Source: Bryoerythrophyllum caledonicum
Taxonomy: Eukaryota > Streptophyta > Bryopsida > Pottiales > Pottiaceae
NCBI GenBank assembly: GCA_963971425.1
Contig: OZ020524.1
Location: forward strand, 13,271,845 to 13,335,844
DNA length: 64,000 nucleotides
Reading direction: 5' to 3'
Below are positions 32,078-45,000 of the stretch, one piece after another (position 1 is the first letter of the stretch; every line of letters begins with the position of its first letter). Position numbers and translations under genes: made by a program. The notes under the pieces were generated by a model. The model did not search any database and was not told where the DNA came from. It worked only from the letters and a program-made list of their open reading frames with translations.

Positions 32078-33521
32078 CTACAAGGAAGCCAGCAAGCTTG
32101 GCTCGAAGGCAAACCGCACGATGCAGCGTTCCACAACAAGGGTGTCTGGCGCGAAGTAAGAATCCAGGGGGAATTCATGCCAGGCCGTGACGACGCCGAC
32201 GGAGATGAGGCACGCCACCGCGCGGAACGTGCTCTTGTTGAGGATGCACAGGCGGTCGTTGAGCGCGACGCAGTCGAAGTCGTCCAGGTTCACGAGATGT
32301 TGCCGCAACGCCGCTGGCATCGCTCCCGCCAGGCGCCAGCCCACGCTGCTCTGCAGCTTCCACAGTGCGAGGCTCTGGGTGCGAGGGCCGACGTCGTCCT
32401 CAGCGACCTCCTTCTCCACCAGCGCGAAGATGTCGCCTCCAAACTCGATGACCTTGGCCTTCAACACGGTTTCCCCGTCGAGTTGCGGGAAGGAGATGAC
32501 GTTGCTCCACGCCCTGGCGCCTTCGTCGACGTGGTACCTCACCGCGCCCCAGCGCCCGCTGCGCTCTTCCCGCGCCACGCAGTACAGCTCGCCGTCGCAG
32601 TACGCGCCAATGTGCTCCTCCAACGCTAGGTTGGGAGTCGGCCGGCCGCGCTTGCTCCACACCCCGGTGCGCGAGTCGTAGATCTTGGTCCGCTTGCGCG
32701 ACGCCGCGCACAGGATCCGGAACGAGGACTGGTGCGCATCCACCACCAGCTGCACCACGTTCTCCTTGAGCGGTACCACGCGCTGCGCGCCCGTCATGGG
32801 GTTCACCACCAGCAGCGAGCTCTCGCTGCGGAGGCACAACAACCCGCGCGAGCCCGTGACCACGTGCTTGACGTCAACCGGAGTTGTGAACGGCTTCATC
32901 GCCTGCCATCGCCGCCTGGCGGCGTCGTAGCCCAACCACGACCATGTCGCGCGGGACGATGCGTCGTCCGGAGGATCACTCGGGCTTGCAGCAGTTGGGT
33001 AGATGGGCTCCAGGTCTTCGATGGACTCCAGCTTGCTCCCCGTGCGCGAGATGCGCAGCGTGGCCTTGCCGTCGTTCCAGAACACGAGAGGAAAGAACGA
33101 CGCCTCCTGCGGCCCCTGGAGCGCGCTCCGGAGGCTCAGGAAGGGCGGGTGCGCCAGGAGCGCGTGCCAGCGCTTGCACACCGGGCGCACTTTGTAGAGA
33201 ACCGAAATTGGAAGGCGGGCCAACACCAGATCTTCCACGTCCGCGGACAACCCTAGAACATTCGCACGCTCGCTCACACCATCCTGATACCCACAAAAAT
33301 TCTGTACTATGAGTCGTGCAACAAATCCAGGACAACAGTCGTGGACTGCAGGTGGCACGAAGTTCAAGTCCCAATCACATCAACACGTTTTCTGAAATGA
33401 AACTCATGGTCAAAATCTGTACCGTTCTCGCGTCCTCCTTTTCATGGCCCTGCGGCCAGCCCTCGACTAGACTTGCAGCTTCCATATCTGAACCAGATCT
33501 CTGGCGAATAGCTTGAATCAT
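32078..33521 (-). CDS. F-box protein, F-box/kelch-like (two exons, 434 aa)
   Basis: Predicted adaptor that binds SKP1 through its F-box and brings a target protein to an SCF ubiquitin ligase. Exon 1 (33,423-33,521) starts at ATG 33,521 and reads MIQAIRQRSGSDMEAA to a GTACAG donor. The 139-bp intron ends GTATCAG, and exon 2 (32,078-33,283) continues in phase 0. I chose this start because the long exon-2 frame has no ATG before the F-box. The F-box is at about residues 44-85 (LSADVEDLVLARLPISVLYK, then VRPVCKRWHALL). The remaining 350 residues contain beta-propeller-like repeats (SRGLLCLRSESSLLVVNP; HIGAYCDGELYCVAREE; VIEFGGDIFALVE), as in plant F-box/kelch proteins. No canonical kelch GG pairs are obvious. 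Coding GC is high. It lies head to head with the reductase gene. The degradation target is unknown. Confidence 0.8.
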
Positions 33522-34377
33522 GACGGTCTCTGGAGGGAACTCTGCCACACCACCAAGACATTGACGTTAGAAAATGCTCTCGAAACCCCCACACCATGAA
33601 AAAACACCCACAATCATAGAAGTTGAAAGAGAGAATCACAGCTTGGTTTCGAAGAGAGCAATTTCGAGAAAAGAAGCGACAATAGCTGAGCCTCGCAAAC
33701 CCTGCAACAAGCGAGAATTCTCACCAGTGAAAACTTCGATGGCTCCAATTGCACGCCACACAGTTACAGCGAACCCTACTTCGCTAAAGAATTCAATGAG
33801 AGCAGGAAGGTGAGATCTGTACAACAAGAGCTGAATCAAAAACAAAATTCTCAACGACATAGAATCTTAACCCAACTATAGCCCAAAGTGGACGGATATC
33901 TCACTGGTTTCTAGCGAGAAGCTCGCAAGTGGCACCTTTGCAATACAGTACTGTAGTGGCCGGGCCCATCACCTGCCAGATTCCGCCACAACGCCACCTG
34001 CATGGACGATGTTTGCGCGACCCTGATGTTGTGGCCACAGATCCGCGCACCAACCTCACTGTTCACTAGACTACAAACCCGCTATTCTTGCTGTATCAAA
34101 TAATCTGAAGCTCAAGAGCCGAATCATGTGATTTCGAAGCAAAGAACGTTGCAGACTTCTAAGCTATCCATAACACGATCAAGGTTTTGACTCTTCCAAA
34201 TCCCATTTTCCAAGCCATGTCGCTGTATAAAACAATGTGAAGCGCAAGAGCCAACCTGAAGGCAACCTACAACCAATTGAACAAGTATATCTCAAGAGGC
34301 GCAGCTAGGGTTTAGAAGATGCGAGAACTTAACAGAAACACGATCAAAGCTGCAAATGATTTGCTGCGTGTGCGGAT
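33522..34377. promoter_or_regulatory. Divergent intergenic region between the F-box and reductase genes
   Basis: About 860 bp separate the two start codons, so both promoters and 5' untranslated regions must lie here. No coding exon, clear TATA pair or repeat was recognised. AT-rich patches occur near 33,590-33,670 and 34,080-34,260. Confidence 0.4.
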
Positions 34378-35833
34378 ATGGCGACAGTGTGCGTGACAGG
34401 CGCGAATGGTTTCGTGGCGTCGTGGCTGGTGAAGCTGCTCCTCGCGCGAGGCTACACCGTGAGGGGAACAGTGCGGAGCGCAGGTGCGTGATGGTGGTAG
34501 GTTCGGCTATGGCGGATTTCACGAGGAAACTCTTCTTCACATAAACAGTTGGGTTTTCGCAGAGAGATCCAAGCACTTGCTGAGTCTTCCCGGCGCGGCG
34601 GACCGTCTGGAGCTCCTTGAAGCGGATCTCCTCAAACCTGGCGCGTTCGACGCCGCCGTGCGGGGCTGCGACGGCGTCTTCCACACTGCGTCGCCGTGCT
34701 TGGAGACCGTCACCGACCCCGATGTCCGTTGCGATGATCCCCTCTTCTTTCAGCGAGCTAGCGCTTCTTCCTGGTCCTGACCGTTGTTGTTCTTGCAGGG
34801 CGAGCTTCTGGATCCGGCCGTGAAGGGGACGCTCAATGTGTTGGAGTCGTGCGCTAGAGCACGCACGGGGAAGGTTGTGTTGACGTCCTCGGTTGCGGCT
34901 GTGGTGTATACTCCGCAACGGATCGGTGTCAGCGTTGTGGACGAGAGCTTCTTCAGCGACATCGATGTGTGCCGGAAGGAGCAGGTCGACATTTTTCTTC
35001 TCATGTCTACAATTCGATGGAGTTTTGTAGGTGCATCATCTAATATCAAGTGTCAGTACATTTTCCTGGTTCACAGCATCTAGCATCAAGAGCAGCAGGG
35101 GGTTTTCCTTAAGCTTCTTCTGGATCACGAGTTTTATGTGATGTTGCAGAGATGGTACGTGTTGTCGAAGACACTGGCAGAGTTGGCAGCGTGGGACTTC
35201 GTGAAAGAGCACAACCTGATTATGGTGGCAGTGAATCCGAGTATGGTTTTAGGCCCCTTGCTGCAACCCTCCATGAACTCCAGCAACGAATTACTTCTAC
35301 AGTATCTAAACGGTATGTTGCAGCAGGGCAGGTTAGTTATAACATTTGCAAATTGGTGACAAGAGATGGCACAAGAGGCTATACAACGGAGTCTTATGGA
35401 GAGTTATGTCTTGGCAAACAGGCACTAGGAAGACGTTTCCCAACCTTGCTGTGGGATGGGTTGGCGTGGAGGACGTCGCCCTCGCTCATCTTTTGGTGTA
35501 TGAGAATCCGGAATCGAACGGCAGGTACATCTGCAACGAGCGCGTTCTTCATTACAGCGACTTTCAATCTCTCTTGTCAAGGCTCTACCCTCAGTACCCA
35601 GTTGTGGCCAAGTAAGACACTTATCCTCTTCATTTGTCTACATGTTTTTTACGTTTGTCAAGTGAAGGTGATCGGCTTTTGTACCTCACAGGGCTGCAGA
35701 TGACTCTCCGAGGGTGCCTACGCATAGGCTGTCCAGCGAGAAACTGGACCGTCTTGGGCTCACTTTTCGACCTTTGGAGGATGTTGTTCAGGAGACTGTT
35801 GCGTGCTTGAAAGAGCGCAAGTATCTGGAATGA
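34378..35833 (+). CDS. Cinnamoyl-CoA/dihydroflavonol reductase-like, extended SDR (six exons, 315 aa)
   Basis: An NADPH-dependent reductase of the plant DFR/CCR/tetraketide-reductase group, probably cytosolic. Exons: 34,378-34,483; 34,563-34,723; 34,799-34,984; 35,150-35,312; 35,422-35,611; 35,692-35,833. All splice junctions keep the frame and use GT-AG (donors GTCCGT and GTCGAC are weak). The N-terminus carries the nucleotide-binding glycine motif [11 protein letters not shown] and a basic TVR segment that favours NADPH. The catalytic serine is in VLTSSVAAV, and Tyr and Lys are in [11 protein letters not shown] (YxxxK). Downstream are VNPSMVLGP and [15 protein letters not shown], both typical of the group. 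The CCR signature NWYCYGK is not present (here RWYVLSK), so a CCR-like, tetraketide/alpha-pyrone or related carbonyl reductase is more likely than true lignin CCR. At 315 residues it is about normal length. Its 3' end faces the VPS13 3' end 221 bp away. Confidence 0.88.
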
Positions 35834-36054
35834 ATCCATGTTGTTAGTACAATTTGGGCACCTCTAGAGGTTTCCTAGCCCACTGCAATCAGGAATAACT
35901 GAATGACAGTGAATTTTATGATTAATGATATATCTACACGCTGATCAGAACATGAAACAGTCTACTCAGTTCCATGGAATAAGTCCTCAGAAGAGGACTG
36001 AGAAATGATGAATAAGAGTCTAAACACAGGTCCTGTCTTTAGCTAAGCAATAAT
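35834..36054. terminator. Convergent 3' ends of the reductase and VPS13 genes
   Basis: Only 221 bp separate the two stop codons, so the 3' untranslated regions probably meet or overlap. AT-rich strings including ATGATTAATGATATATC near 35,918 could serve polyadenylation on the plus strand. No distinct signal was assigned. Confidence 0.4.
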
Positions 36055-39000
36055 CTAACTGATCACTGTGTGAGCAAGGTGAGGAGGGGGTGGCTCTTGG
36101 TTCCGTTGGGCAAGAAAAGTTAACGCATTGTTCTGCACTCCCCACAGACTGCACTGATACAAAGCAGCCCCGGAGGTATGCTTTGTGATTGGCGTCTGCT
36201 GCAAAGCCGATTGCGCCACACAATCCTGTCGCACACAACTTACCACCCCTGGCTCTGGTTCGTAGAAATCAGACACTACTACGCAACCTAAGGATATGTA
36301 ACCTGGCGGAGGACGCGGCTTCCAAATTGTCAGTGGCTCTCTCGCATTGTGGTCTCCATCTCGCCAAACCTGAAATCCAACCATCGGTTAAAATAGTGTG
36401 TTATCATCGCTGTCATTTCCACCTTCATCTTCCTGGCACAAGTAATTACATAAAGACTAACTATCCAAACCACCCATTCGCAAAATACAAAAACGGAAAC
36501 GAAATACTCAACTCTCCCCTTGGGAACATATAATTCAGAAACAGGAACTTTTCCTACCAAGTCAAACCCCTCTGGACAGGTAAATTTTCCGTCGTGGTCA
36601 TCGTGGTACACCATGGCAAGATCTGGCACACTATAAGAGGCCTGCACGATATCCCCCACCGACACGTATCTGCATTCATTACAAACGGTTTATTCAGTGA
36701 CTTCGCAGAAGTACACTAAAATTGAGAATTAGTGTTCGCAACACTAATTACGAACTCTAACACTAAATGTCAACTTGAGATATAGTGTTACAACACTAAA
36801 TGCCAACATGAACACTAAATACAGAGAATTGTAACTTTGGGATTTAACTAGCTTTACATATAGTGTAATGGCAAAATAATGTTTAGAAAATTAAGAATTA
36901 GAAAATATTACAAAGTTGACGAAAATTGACAAACATTGACAAAGATCATGTGATTCAAGAAATTACTAAAAATTCAATAGTAATTTAAGTAAATAAATAA
37001 TAATATAAATATTATTATTATTTATATTATATTATAATAATAATATAAATTATATATATATATTACTATTTATATTATAATAATATAAATAATAATAATA
37101 TATATTACTATTATATATTATATATATTATATATATTATTATTATATATTATATATATTATATATATTATATATATTATTATAATATAAATAAAATAATT
37201 AATAATAATAATAATAAATAAAAAGTCAAACATGCGGTTCATCAACAGGTGGCTCATTAATGAGCGTTACACTAAATTCCAACAAATACACAATTAGAGG
37301 AGTAAGGTCAATAGAGGTTATTACATTAAATGTAGTGTAACACTAATTCTCAATTTTAGTGTACCGGTTTGTTTGCTGATTCAAACCATGGGTCTATCCT
37401 CATGGCATGGGTCGGAAAGCTCTATGAAACTAACTTCTAGAGGAGCAATTCACGTACCCTAACGGAGGAATTGGACGCCAGATGGACACTTCCAAATTCT
37501 CGTTCCAAGGAGCTGCCTGCAAGAACAAAAACATCATATGCTGGATACGGTACCCCATGATTCTCATCCAAAACTTACAGGTTTCTGAAATACAGTTAAA
37601 ACTAAACATATGGGTACTCCGCCTCAGATATTTGATTACTTTCTTTGAAACCTTCAAGGGATCGAAGTTCGTCAGAAATACCTTGTCCCACCACAACAGC
37701 TGAAAATCGCTTATAAGCCTCCCTATATGTACAAATTCCGTTGACGTTCCTGTATGTTGAGATGTCCCGTGCGGCTCCTGTGGGGCTTGCGAGTCCTGCG
37801 GGATATCCAGCATTGCTCGACTAGCAGATCCAATCAAAGCTCCAAAAGTTGCCATAACTGGAACTGCTATGGGAGCAGCTGGTCCCGCCAATAGTCCTAG
37901 TGCTGCCCCGGATGCAGCCCCTGCTCCTGCACCTGCATAAGGCTTTCTTGCTGAGGATTTCTTCAGTAATCCCTGTTCCCCACAAGTTCATACACGTGCT
38001 GTATGATACATACTCTATTTAAAACACATATCGAATCTGCATCCCCCTTATAACTGAAGTGAGCCATTCCCAATAAGCCGAGGCCATTAGAGAATCTACT
38101 GTTTGTAATGTGTTACAAGTTTGTACAGGGACATTCTTCATAATAAAATGAGGTTATGGACCATGACACAACTACAGCAGAACTACAGATGATGTTTTTT
38201 TTAAAAGAAGAGTGTCACCATTGAGAGACAGAAGAGGAAGATGTTTGTGCCTAGGTACCTGCGTTGAGCTGGACGATCGGCCTGGACCGTAAGTGTTGAA
38301 AGCCTGTTGTATAGCAACGCGGATTTCGATTGCTTGTTTCGTACCTGGATGGCACTTCACAACAAAGGCGGTTTCTTTGCTATCAAACATGCGGGGTTCA
38401 TTGCCCCGGACACGAATTATGAGTCGAGAAGGCGGCAGTTGCCGAGACTCTTCATTGCCGTAAGTTAATTCCATGGTCCGCAAGTCATCCCACATCACAT
38501 CCCACGAGATAGTACATGGTTCTTTGAGAAGGTCCGGCTTCTTTTGCTGGATCAGACTCGTCGGGTGCTGCATATCAACATGTAACACAAACATTACTCA
38601 CGTTGAAACAGAAAAAAAATTTAAAAAAATAAAATATAAATGACCTGTACTTACAAAATGCAGCAATTCCATACATGACTACATTCTGAGATACGGGGAT
38701 CATTACTTGAAGTAAAATTACTCGACGATGTGTGATGATGAGAGTACGCCCTTTTGGCAAATTGAAGTGATCCTCGTAAGCATCGGACATAGCAAACTTT
38801 CCTCTTACTCTAAAAAAGTCCACAGGTCCAAAAATTGTCCCTCTCTCGGCTAACTGCATCAACACCTGGTAAAAAGGAGCAGCAGAACATGTCAGATTAA
38901 TGCTGACGAGTTGAATGACGAACTGTAAGTAAAGAAGAACTGTCTCACCTGTCCTCGAGCCTTATACTCGTCAAAAGGGCGCAGCATCTTGTCGCCGCCA

Positions 39001-42000
39001 ATCACACGTGGCAGCCGGCGTCTCAATGCCTGCTGCTCAAATGTGATGGCAGCAGTAAGCTTCATTCTAGTTGCGTTGGCCCCCTCGGTAGTTTTGGACA
39101 ATAAATCTAGTGCCCCACTTAAGGGTTGGATACCGACTCCAATCACTCCCTTTCCTACACCTTGAAGAAATCCTTCTACTCCAGACTTCTGGGCACCTTC
39201 GAAAGGTTTTGTAACAATGCCTGTTAAACCTCGAAACAAGCCTTTCGCGAAAGCTTCTCCTCCCTCACGAATACCTTCGCCTAGATCTTCAACATTCGCC
39301 TGTGTCACACGTACAAACTTTAGAATACATTGAGTTGCAACAGAAGCTCATGTATCCAATTAACTACAACCTTTGAACCATTTCAGAGCACTGAGGGACA
39401 AGGAAGAGGTTTGAACTGGTTTACATTGCACTTGCATATGAACTCAAGATAAAGTTGAATCAAAAGCCCTGCCTGTGAATTTAGGGTTAGATATTTTGGA
39501 CTTGGTTACAGGATCTGAAACAATGGAGCTATACTAAATCAAGATTTCAACAAACCTGTTTCTGACGGCCGCGTATAAATTTCTTGTCCATTGAGAGTGC
39601 AGCCACTCCTTTGCTCATGTTTCCAAGGGCGCTACTTGTGTTGCCAAGTATGTCAACGCCAGACAGAAGTTGCAAAGGTTGACTCAGTAAATCATTTCTC
39701 AAACTGCCAAAGGCAGCAGTCCACATTGCACTTTGCCGCATGGAAACGTCTTCGTGAACCCGTGGAGTGATACGGATCTGATAGGAACATATCAAAACGA
39801 TAAAATCAGAATAGCTTTTTAATTTTTTTCCAGTTACGTTCATCCAGTTCGTGGCACTGTAAAAGCAGTTCATGACTTAGACTAACGAAGCAATCATAAC
39901 CAACAGCTCCAACGTAACATGTAGAATGCCATTGAACGCTTGCAAGCACATACCGGCATTTCATGAGTGTTCCCTAGTGAAGTTATCAGAGTTCCCCAAA
40001 ATCCAAGCATGCCTCGAGGCCTCTGTGCAGGAGCCATGGCTAGAGTGACCTTTAAACGTATCTCCGACGTATGAAGAAGACTGCAAACAGAAATTCAAAT
40101 TTGATTTAGCACAGGTCAAGGACGCAATCACTACATCTACATGAAATCTTAAGAAAAAATAATGAAGATCTTCATGCTTCCTGAGGTTTCCAAAAGAAAA
40201 ACAACGATTCGTCCAAGGTCAAACCCGATTTGTCACTCCATTAGCACAGAGATCAACAAGTTTCTTCAATACGAGGAAGAGTAAAATCCTACCCTAATCG
40301 TATGATAGGGTCAATGGCAACAGCAGTTGTTTTGCTGCTACTCAATCGCCCCAAGTCAATATGTCCGAACATTTCATGCAAACGCCAAATTATTGGCTCG
40401 TGAATGTTCATTAAAAACGACACATTTGGAGCGGTCGGACCCTGCAAAAAAAACAACCCCATCATCTTTAAGTGGACCATGCGAAGGAAGGACGATATAT
40501 GATGTACTTTGAATTAACTGGAAATGTTCTGTACACTATCAAGATGATTATTACACAGGCAATCAATGGAAGCAAGCCTCACAAGGAATCATCATAAAGC
40601 CTGTGACGAGATGTTGTAAATTGCCTAGGAAAAAGTCAGATTCCATGCCAAAATGGAGGACAAAAACCAATCACAAGCATGAACATAATGGGGGAGAAAA
40701 GGGAAGCAGCTTCATGCAAGTTGAAAGGATTAGAACCTGTATTCCAATGTACGGGTAAAAAAAATAGTCCAACACTCCATTGTCTTGCGTGGTAATGGTA
40801 CACTTGAGACAACAATCAGGATGCGTCTGATTCTCTTGAAGCATGAAAAGGACAGGATATGGTGTCAAAGGTAACTGGTTGTCAATTTGGAGACTATCCA
40901 CCCGAAATTTTAACCTGCATCGGTACCGCTCAAAAACGTCAGGAAATGGAAACAATAAAGACGAGCTAACACTAAGTGCCTTTACTTCCGTACGAGAATG
41001 TTCGTAATTCACCATGTGACAGCAGAACTAACAAGGATTATTAGAACATTGATTTGACTAACCTGTTAGTTCCTGATCCCAATCCAGTTGCATAAGAAAG
41101 CACGAGATTTTGGATGGACACGTAGAGCAACTCTTCAGGAGTGTGATCGACAATCGAAAGCCCAAACTCTGCCAACTCAATGCTTGTGTGAAACTGATTC
41201 TCCAGATTATGGAATTCAGGCGCCAGAGACCGAGATGTAGTTGGGGCTCCAGCAATCACTAAGGACAGGTTACCAGCATTAGGGGTATAATCGGCAACTC
41301 TGAAAACCTTTGTGAACCCCTCTGATATCACTGTTGCTCGAAGTGGAGCAGCAGCCCCTCCACGAATAGAAGGGAAGGGCTGGTAGTCAAACGGCTCGTC
41401 AAGGCGGTATTCTACGGCAACCTCGGAATCGTGTCCCTCAGGTAAAACCTCAAGCAGGTGGTCACGGACAAGATCCTCCCATGCAAAAGAAGCAGATGAT
41501 CTGGGAAGCAGCACCTTCCACGAACTCTGGTCAATACCAGCTTGACGGAACTTGATAGGTAGAACTGTGGATCGATTCTCCAATCTGCAAACATTGCACA
41601 ATGTCAGCAAAAATTACAGAAACTGTACCTTCAAGTTGAACAACTTAAGTATCCTATTATTATGATGCATCGGAATGATTAAAGAACATCAACAATCAAC
41701 CGAAAAGAACTGGTAGAATCCAACGTTACAATTGTTTCATGTGCAAAGCGAAACTGACAGTAGAAGATCCAAGAACTTTACCGATATGGACTCTGACGAG
41801 CAGCAAGACGAAAAACTACAAAATATCTAGAGTCCTTGACCCCGTTACGAACTTCGCCACGTATCACGAGACGTGATCCGCTCTCTTCAGCTTCGAGCTC
41901 TACATGAAAAATTCCTTCCGAATCCACACTGAATGGGTGGCTCCATCTGTAGCCGTCGACATTAACCTGTGGAATGCAGCAAAGCACGTATTGATAATAT

Positions 42001-45000
42001 CCTACGCGAGCCACACGTACCCAGATTGTTGGAAGACAGTATCAATATTATCAATGTTGTTAACATAAATCTGAATCTTCTTCTGCTGTCAAAAGAAGGT
42101 CCTTGATTTACCTCCAAAAGCTCTGACTCCTGTGTAGACTGCCAGAAAATGGTTTTAGGTGGATCATTCGGATAGAATAATTCTTCATGCCTCGTGTGAC
42201 ACTGACGAAGCGAGAGCCTTCGTCCCAGACGATTGACAAACAATGTGTGAGGTTGCACATGTATGACCTGAAACACAAATCCGCTTCCAAGTATATAAGT
42301 GGCAACATTCACTGAAGCATATTCATTGAAGAGCACATTAGTCCCACTTGATCGTGTCTGACATCATCAACACAGAATAGCACGATGAAAGGTCGTTGAC
42401 ACAAATGCATTTTGTAGGACATACTATAGAACGGTCATATATCAGAAGCTTTGCACTTTTCATGCTGCTTGGCCATATTCAAAAATGACAACACACCTTG
42501 GTGCGATCTGATGACATGTCCAAGAATGCCGACAGTTTATAATAGGAACCGTCATCATCTACAGCATTGAGATTAACCCTCTCCATCTGTAGGCAGAATC
42601 AAAGTGAAAGGTCCAGAAGAAAATCATTAGTCGATTTTATATTAGGAAGAATATTGCCAGAGAAATGAAGTGAAACACAATAGTGAACAAACACACGCAT
42701 AGCAACCATTGCATACTGTTGAGTTGGACATCAAGGATCTCACATTGCTTTCAAAGTCCCGAAACGAGAGAGCGCGCTTGAAAATATTGCTGCTTGCTAC
42801 AGCGATTGAGAGGCCGAGACGAGGCGACAGCAGTCCATCCTCAGAGCGAGAGGACAATGACAGCCCTCCTATACGATCAGAATAGGCCTGGAGAGATAGC
42901 ATCACAGGCGTGCCAGTCATATCCTCCACTTTTTCGAAATATCCAACAACTCTGTGCAACTGTGCAGCCTGCTTTGCTCCAGAGTGACTAGGCCGCCGAG
43001 CAGCCTGCTTTGCAGCTTTGGCTGCCCTTGTTAGCCATGTCATGTCCCCCGTTGAATCATTGTTGGGTTCAATCTCAACCAGACGATAGGCTAGGTTGAG
43101 GCAGGCATCGTTGCAGAGCCAATACGGAACAAACAAACGCACAATCTTGGCAGCCAAACTGGTATCTCCAAAATCATGCTCCAAACTCACTCTCAACCGC
43201 CTGCACAACAGTCAGAACTCTGATCAAATTACAGAAGTCCAAAAGAGGATCAGACTCAAGGAATGGAATTCAATTGATTACTGTACATGACAAATATATA
43301 AGCCCTACCAAAACGTACCTGCCACTACCCTGATGAGCCATCCAAAAGCCAGTAGGAAGCTCCTCTGTTGTAGGGTCTGAGATAGGAATAAGTTCTTTTT
43401 CTGATCTCCAACCTCCTTGAGCGAGCCAGGTGAGGTACATGGGTCTCCGCACATCAACTGAGTAGACGTAAACACTACCCCCAGCTGAAACAATGCCATC
43501 CTGTTGCTTAACCAGGTTTCCAGTTGCTCTAGGCTTTTCCCATATAATATAGGCAGCAGAGCAAGGAAGACGATTCTCCAGCTTGACAGGGGCATTGACT
43601 GTGATTCGCCAGTCGGGGATAGCACTATTGACTTCATTGTACAAGAGTGTGGCATCCACATCCACATTCAACCAATACAGACTGTTGTCTCTGCCACCTT
43701 CCAGAGCCCTGGAAAACATAATCTCCTCAGTTTTTTCCAGCTCTTTCAGAGGTAGAGCAGAAACCGGCAGATTGCTTTTAGTATGTCGTGCAGGAACGGC
43801 GGACCCCCCCTCACTCTGCATCCTGCTCTGAGCTATCAAGTCGCTAATAGCGCGGCCCCAACTGTACTGGGAGGAGTCAGAATGCGGCCGGAACTGAACA
43901 CACATATCTGTCCGTCTATCACTGCCCGCTAGCGGTAAGGGAATTGAATCCCCAGGTTGCACCACTCCCACCATTTGTCTACTGTGCAGATGCTGCGTTT
44001 CAGGGATGCATTTTCGTTGCCTGACCAACCGACGCCGTCTGGCAAAATCAAACATGGACTTCTTACCAGCCTTGGAGGACATTGGGAGAGCTTTCAAAGA
44101 TTGAAAGTCTGGTCCATAAAACCATCCCTCTTCATCAACATACCCATTCCTGTCGATTGCCCAATTCGTGCTCCAAACCCAACCGGGTGGCAGTGGTGGC
44201 TCCGTAAACTCCTGTTGACGAACACTCTTCTTGTCAAACAGTCAGAAAAATAGACAAACACAGATACAACATGTAGATTTCTCAGATATTCTAGAGCGAA
44301 TGAAATGCCTTACCGAAGAAGTGCTGGACCAGTCTCGATTACTCCAATGATTAGGATCACCAGGCAGCATATGACCAGGCCATTTGCTACCCCAACCTGC
44401 CAAAGGCTGATACCGTTGGTTTTCGAAAATCTCCTCATCAACAGTAGAAAGCTTGCTATCCAAAGATTCACCAGACCCATCTGGCGTACTGAGAAGACGG
44501 AAAGGACATAGGCATACATCCAACGCCATATCTGTGTTATTAAAAACCGCTGTGAGACTTCGCACTTTCACGCATTTCTGGTTCTGTTGCAAAGTTGTTT
44601 CCACAGCTAACGGTCTTCTACCAATCTCCTTCGGAACTGTGGTAGCTGGGAGAATCGACCGGAGTCCTGTCCATGGCCCTTGCGGACTCACAGCGAACCA
44701 CAGCCCTATATCTGCCTCTTTGGAATCAATGCCAGCCGTTTTCTCTTTCTTATCGCTCTTCGTAGAAAAAAAGTTCATACAAACTGTTATGAGACCCCAG
44801 CTCTTCTTCTGCTGCGCTTCGTGATCATCAGGTCCATTCTGCAAGAATTTGAATAAATCATGATATGGCCAAGAGACTTATGTTTTAATTACCTAGATCT
44901 AGCCAAGTTACATATAAACTCAGCATGTCTTGTACTTTGCTTGCGCATACCAAAACGGAATGAAAAAGACAAACCATTTTTCGAGGTTGTGATAGAGAAT

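Larger units (their letters stand above)
36055..37974 (-). other. VPS13: Gly/Ala-rich segment and second VPS62-like unit (C-terminus)
   Basis: The exon at about 37,650-37,974 carries a Gly/Ala-rich stretch (AGAGAGAASGAALGLLAGPA) that could be a membrane hairpin, then DFQLLWWDK. Exons about 37,458-37,517 (VSIWRPIPPLG), 36,558-36,669 (YVSVGDIVQASY) and 36,055-36,369 (LTIWKPRPPPGYISLGCVVV) complete a VPS62-type unit that ends the protein. The 788-bp intron 36,670-37,457 contains the MITE. Confidence 0.8.

Noticed and set aside
32066-33312. Long antisense and out-of-frame reading frames over the F-box gene
   Set aside because: High GC leaves few stops. Only the minus-strand frame shows F-box and propeller-like texture and splices cleanly to an ATG exon.
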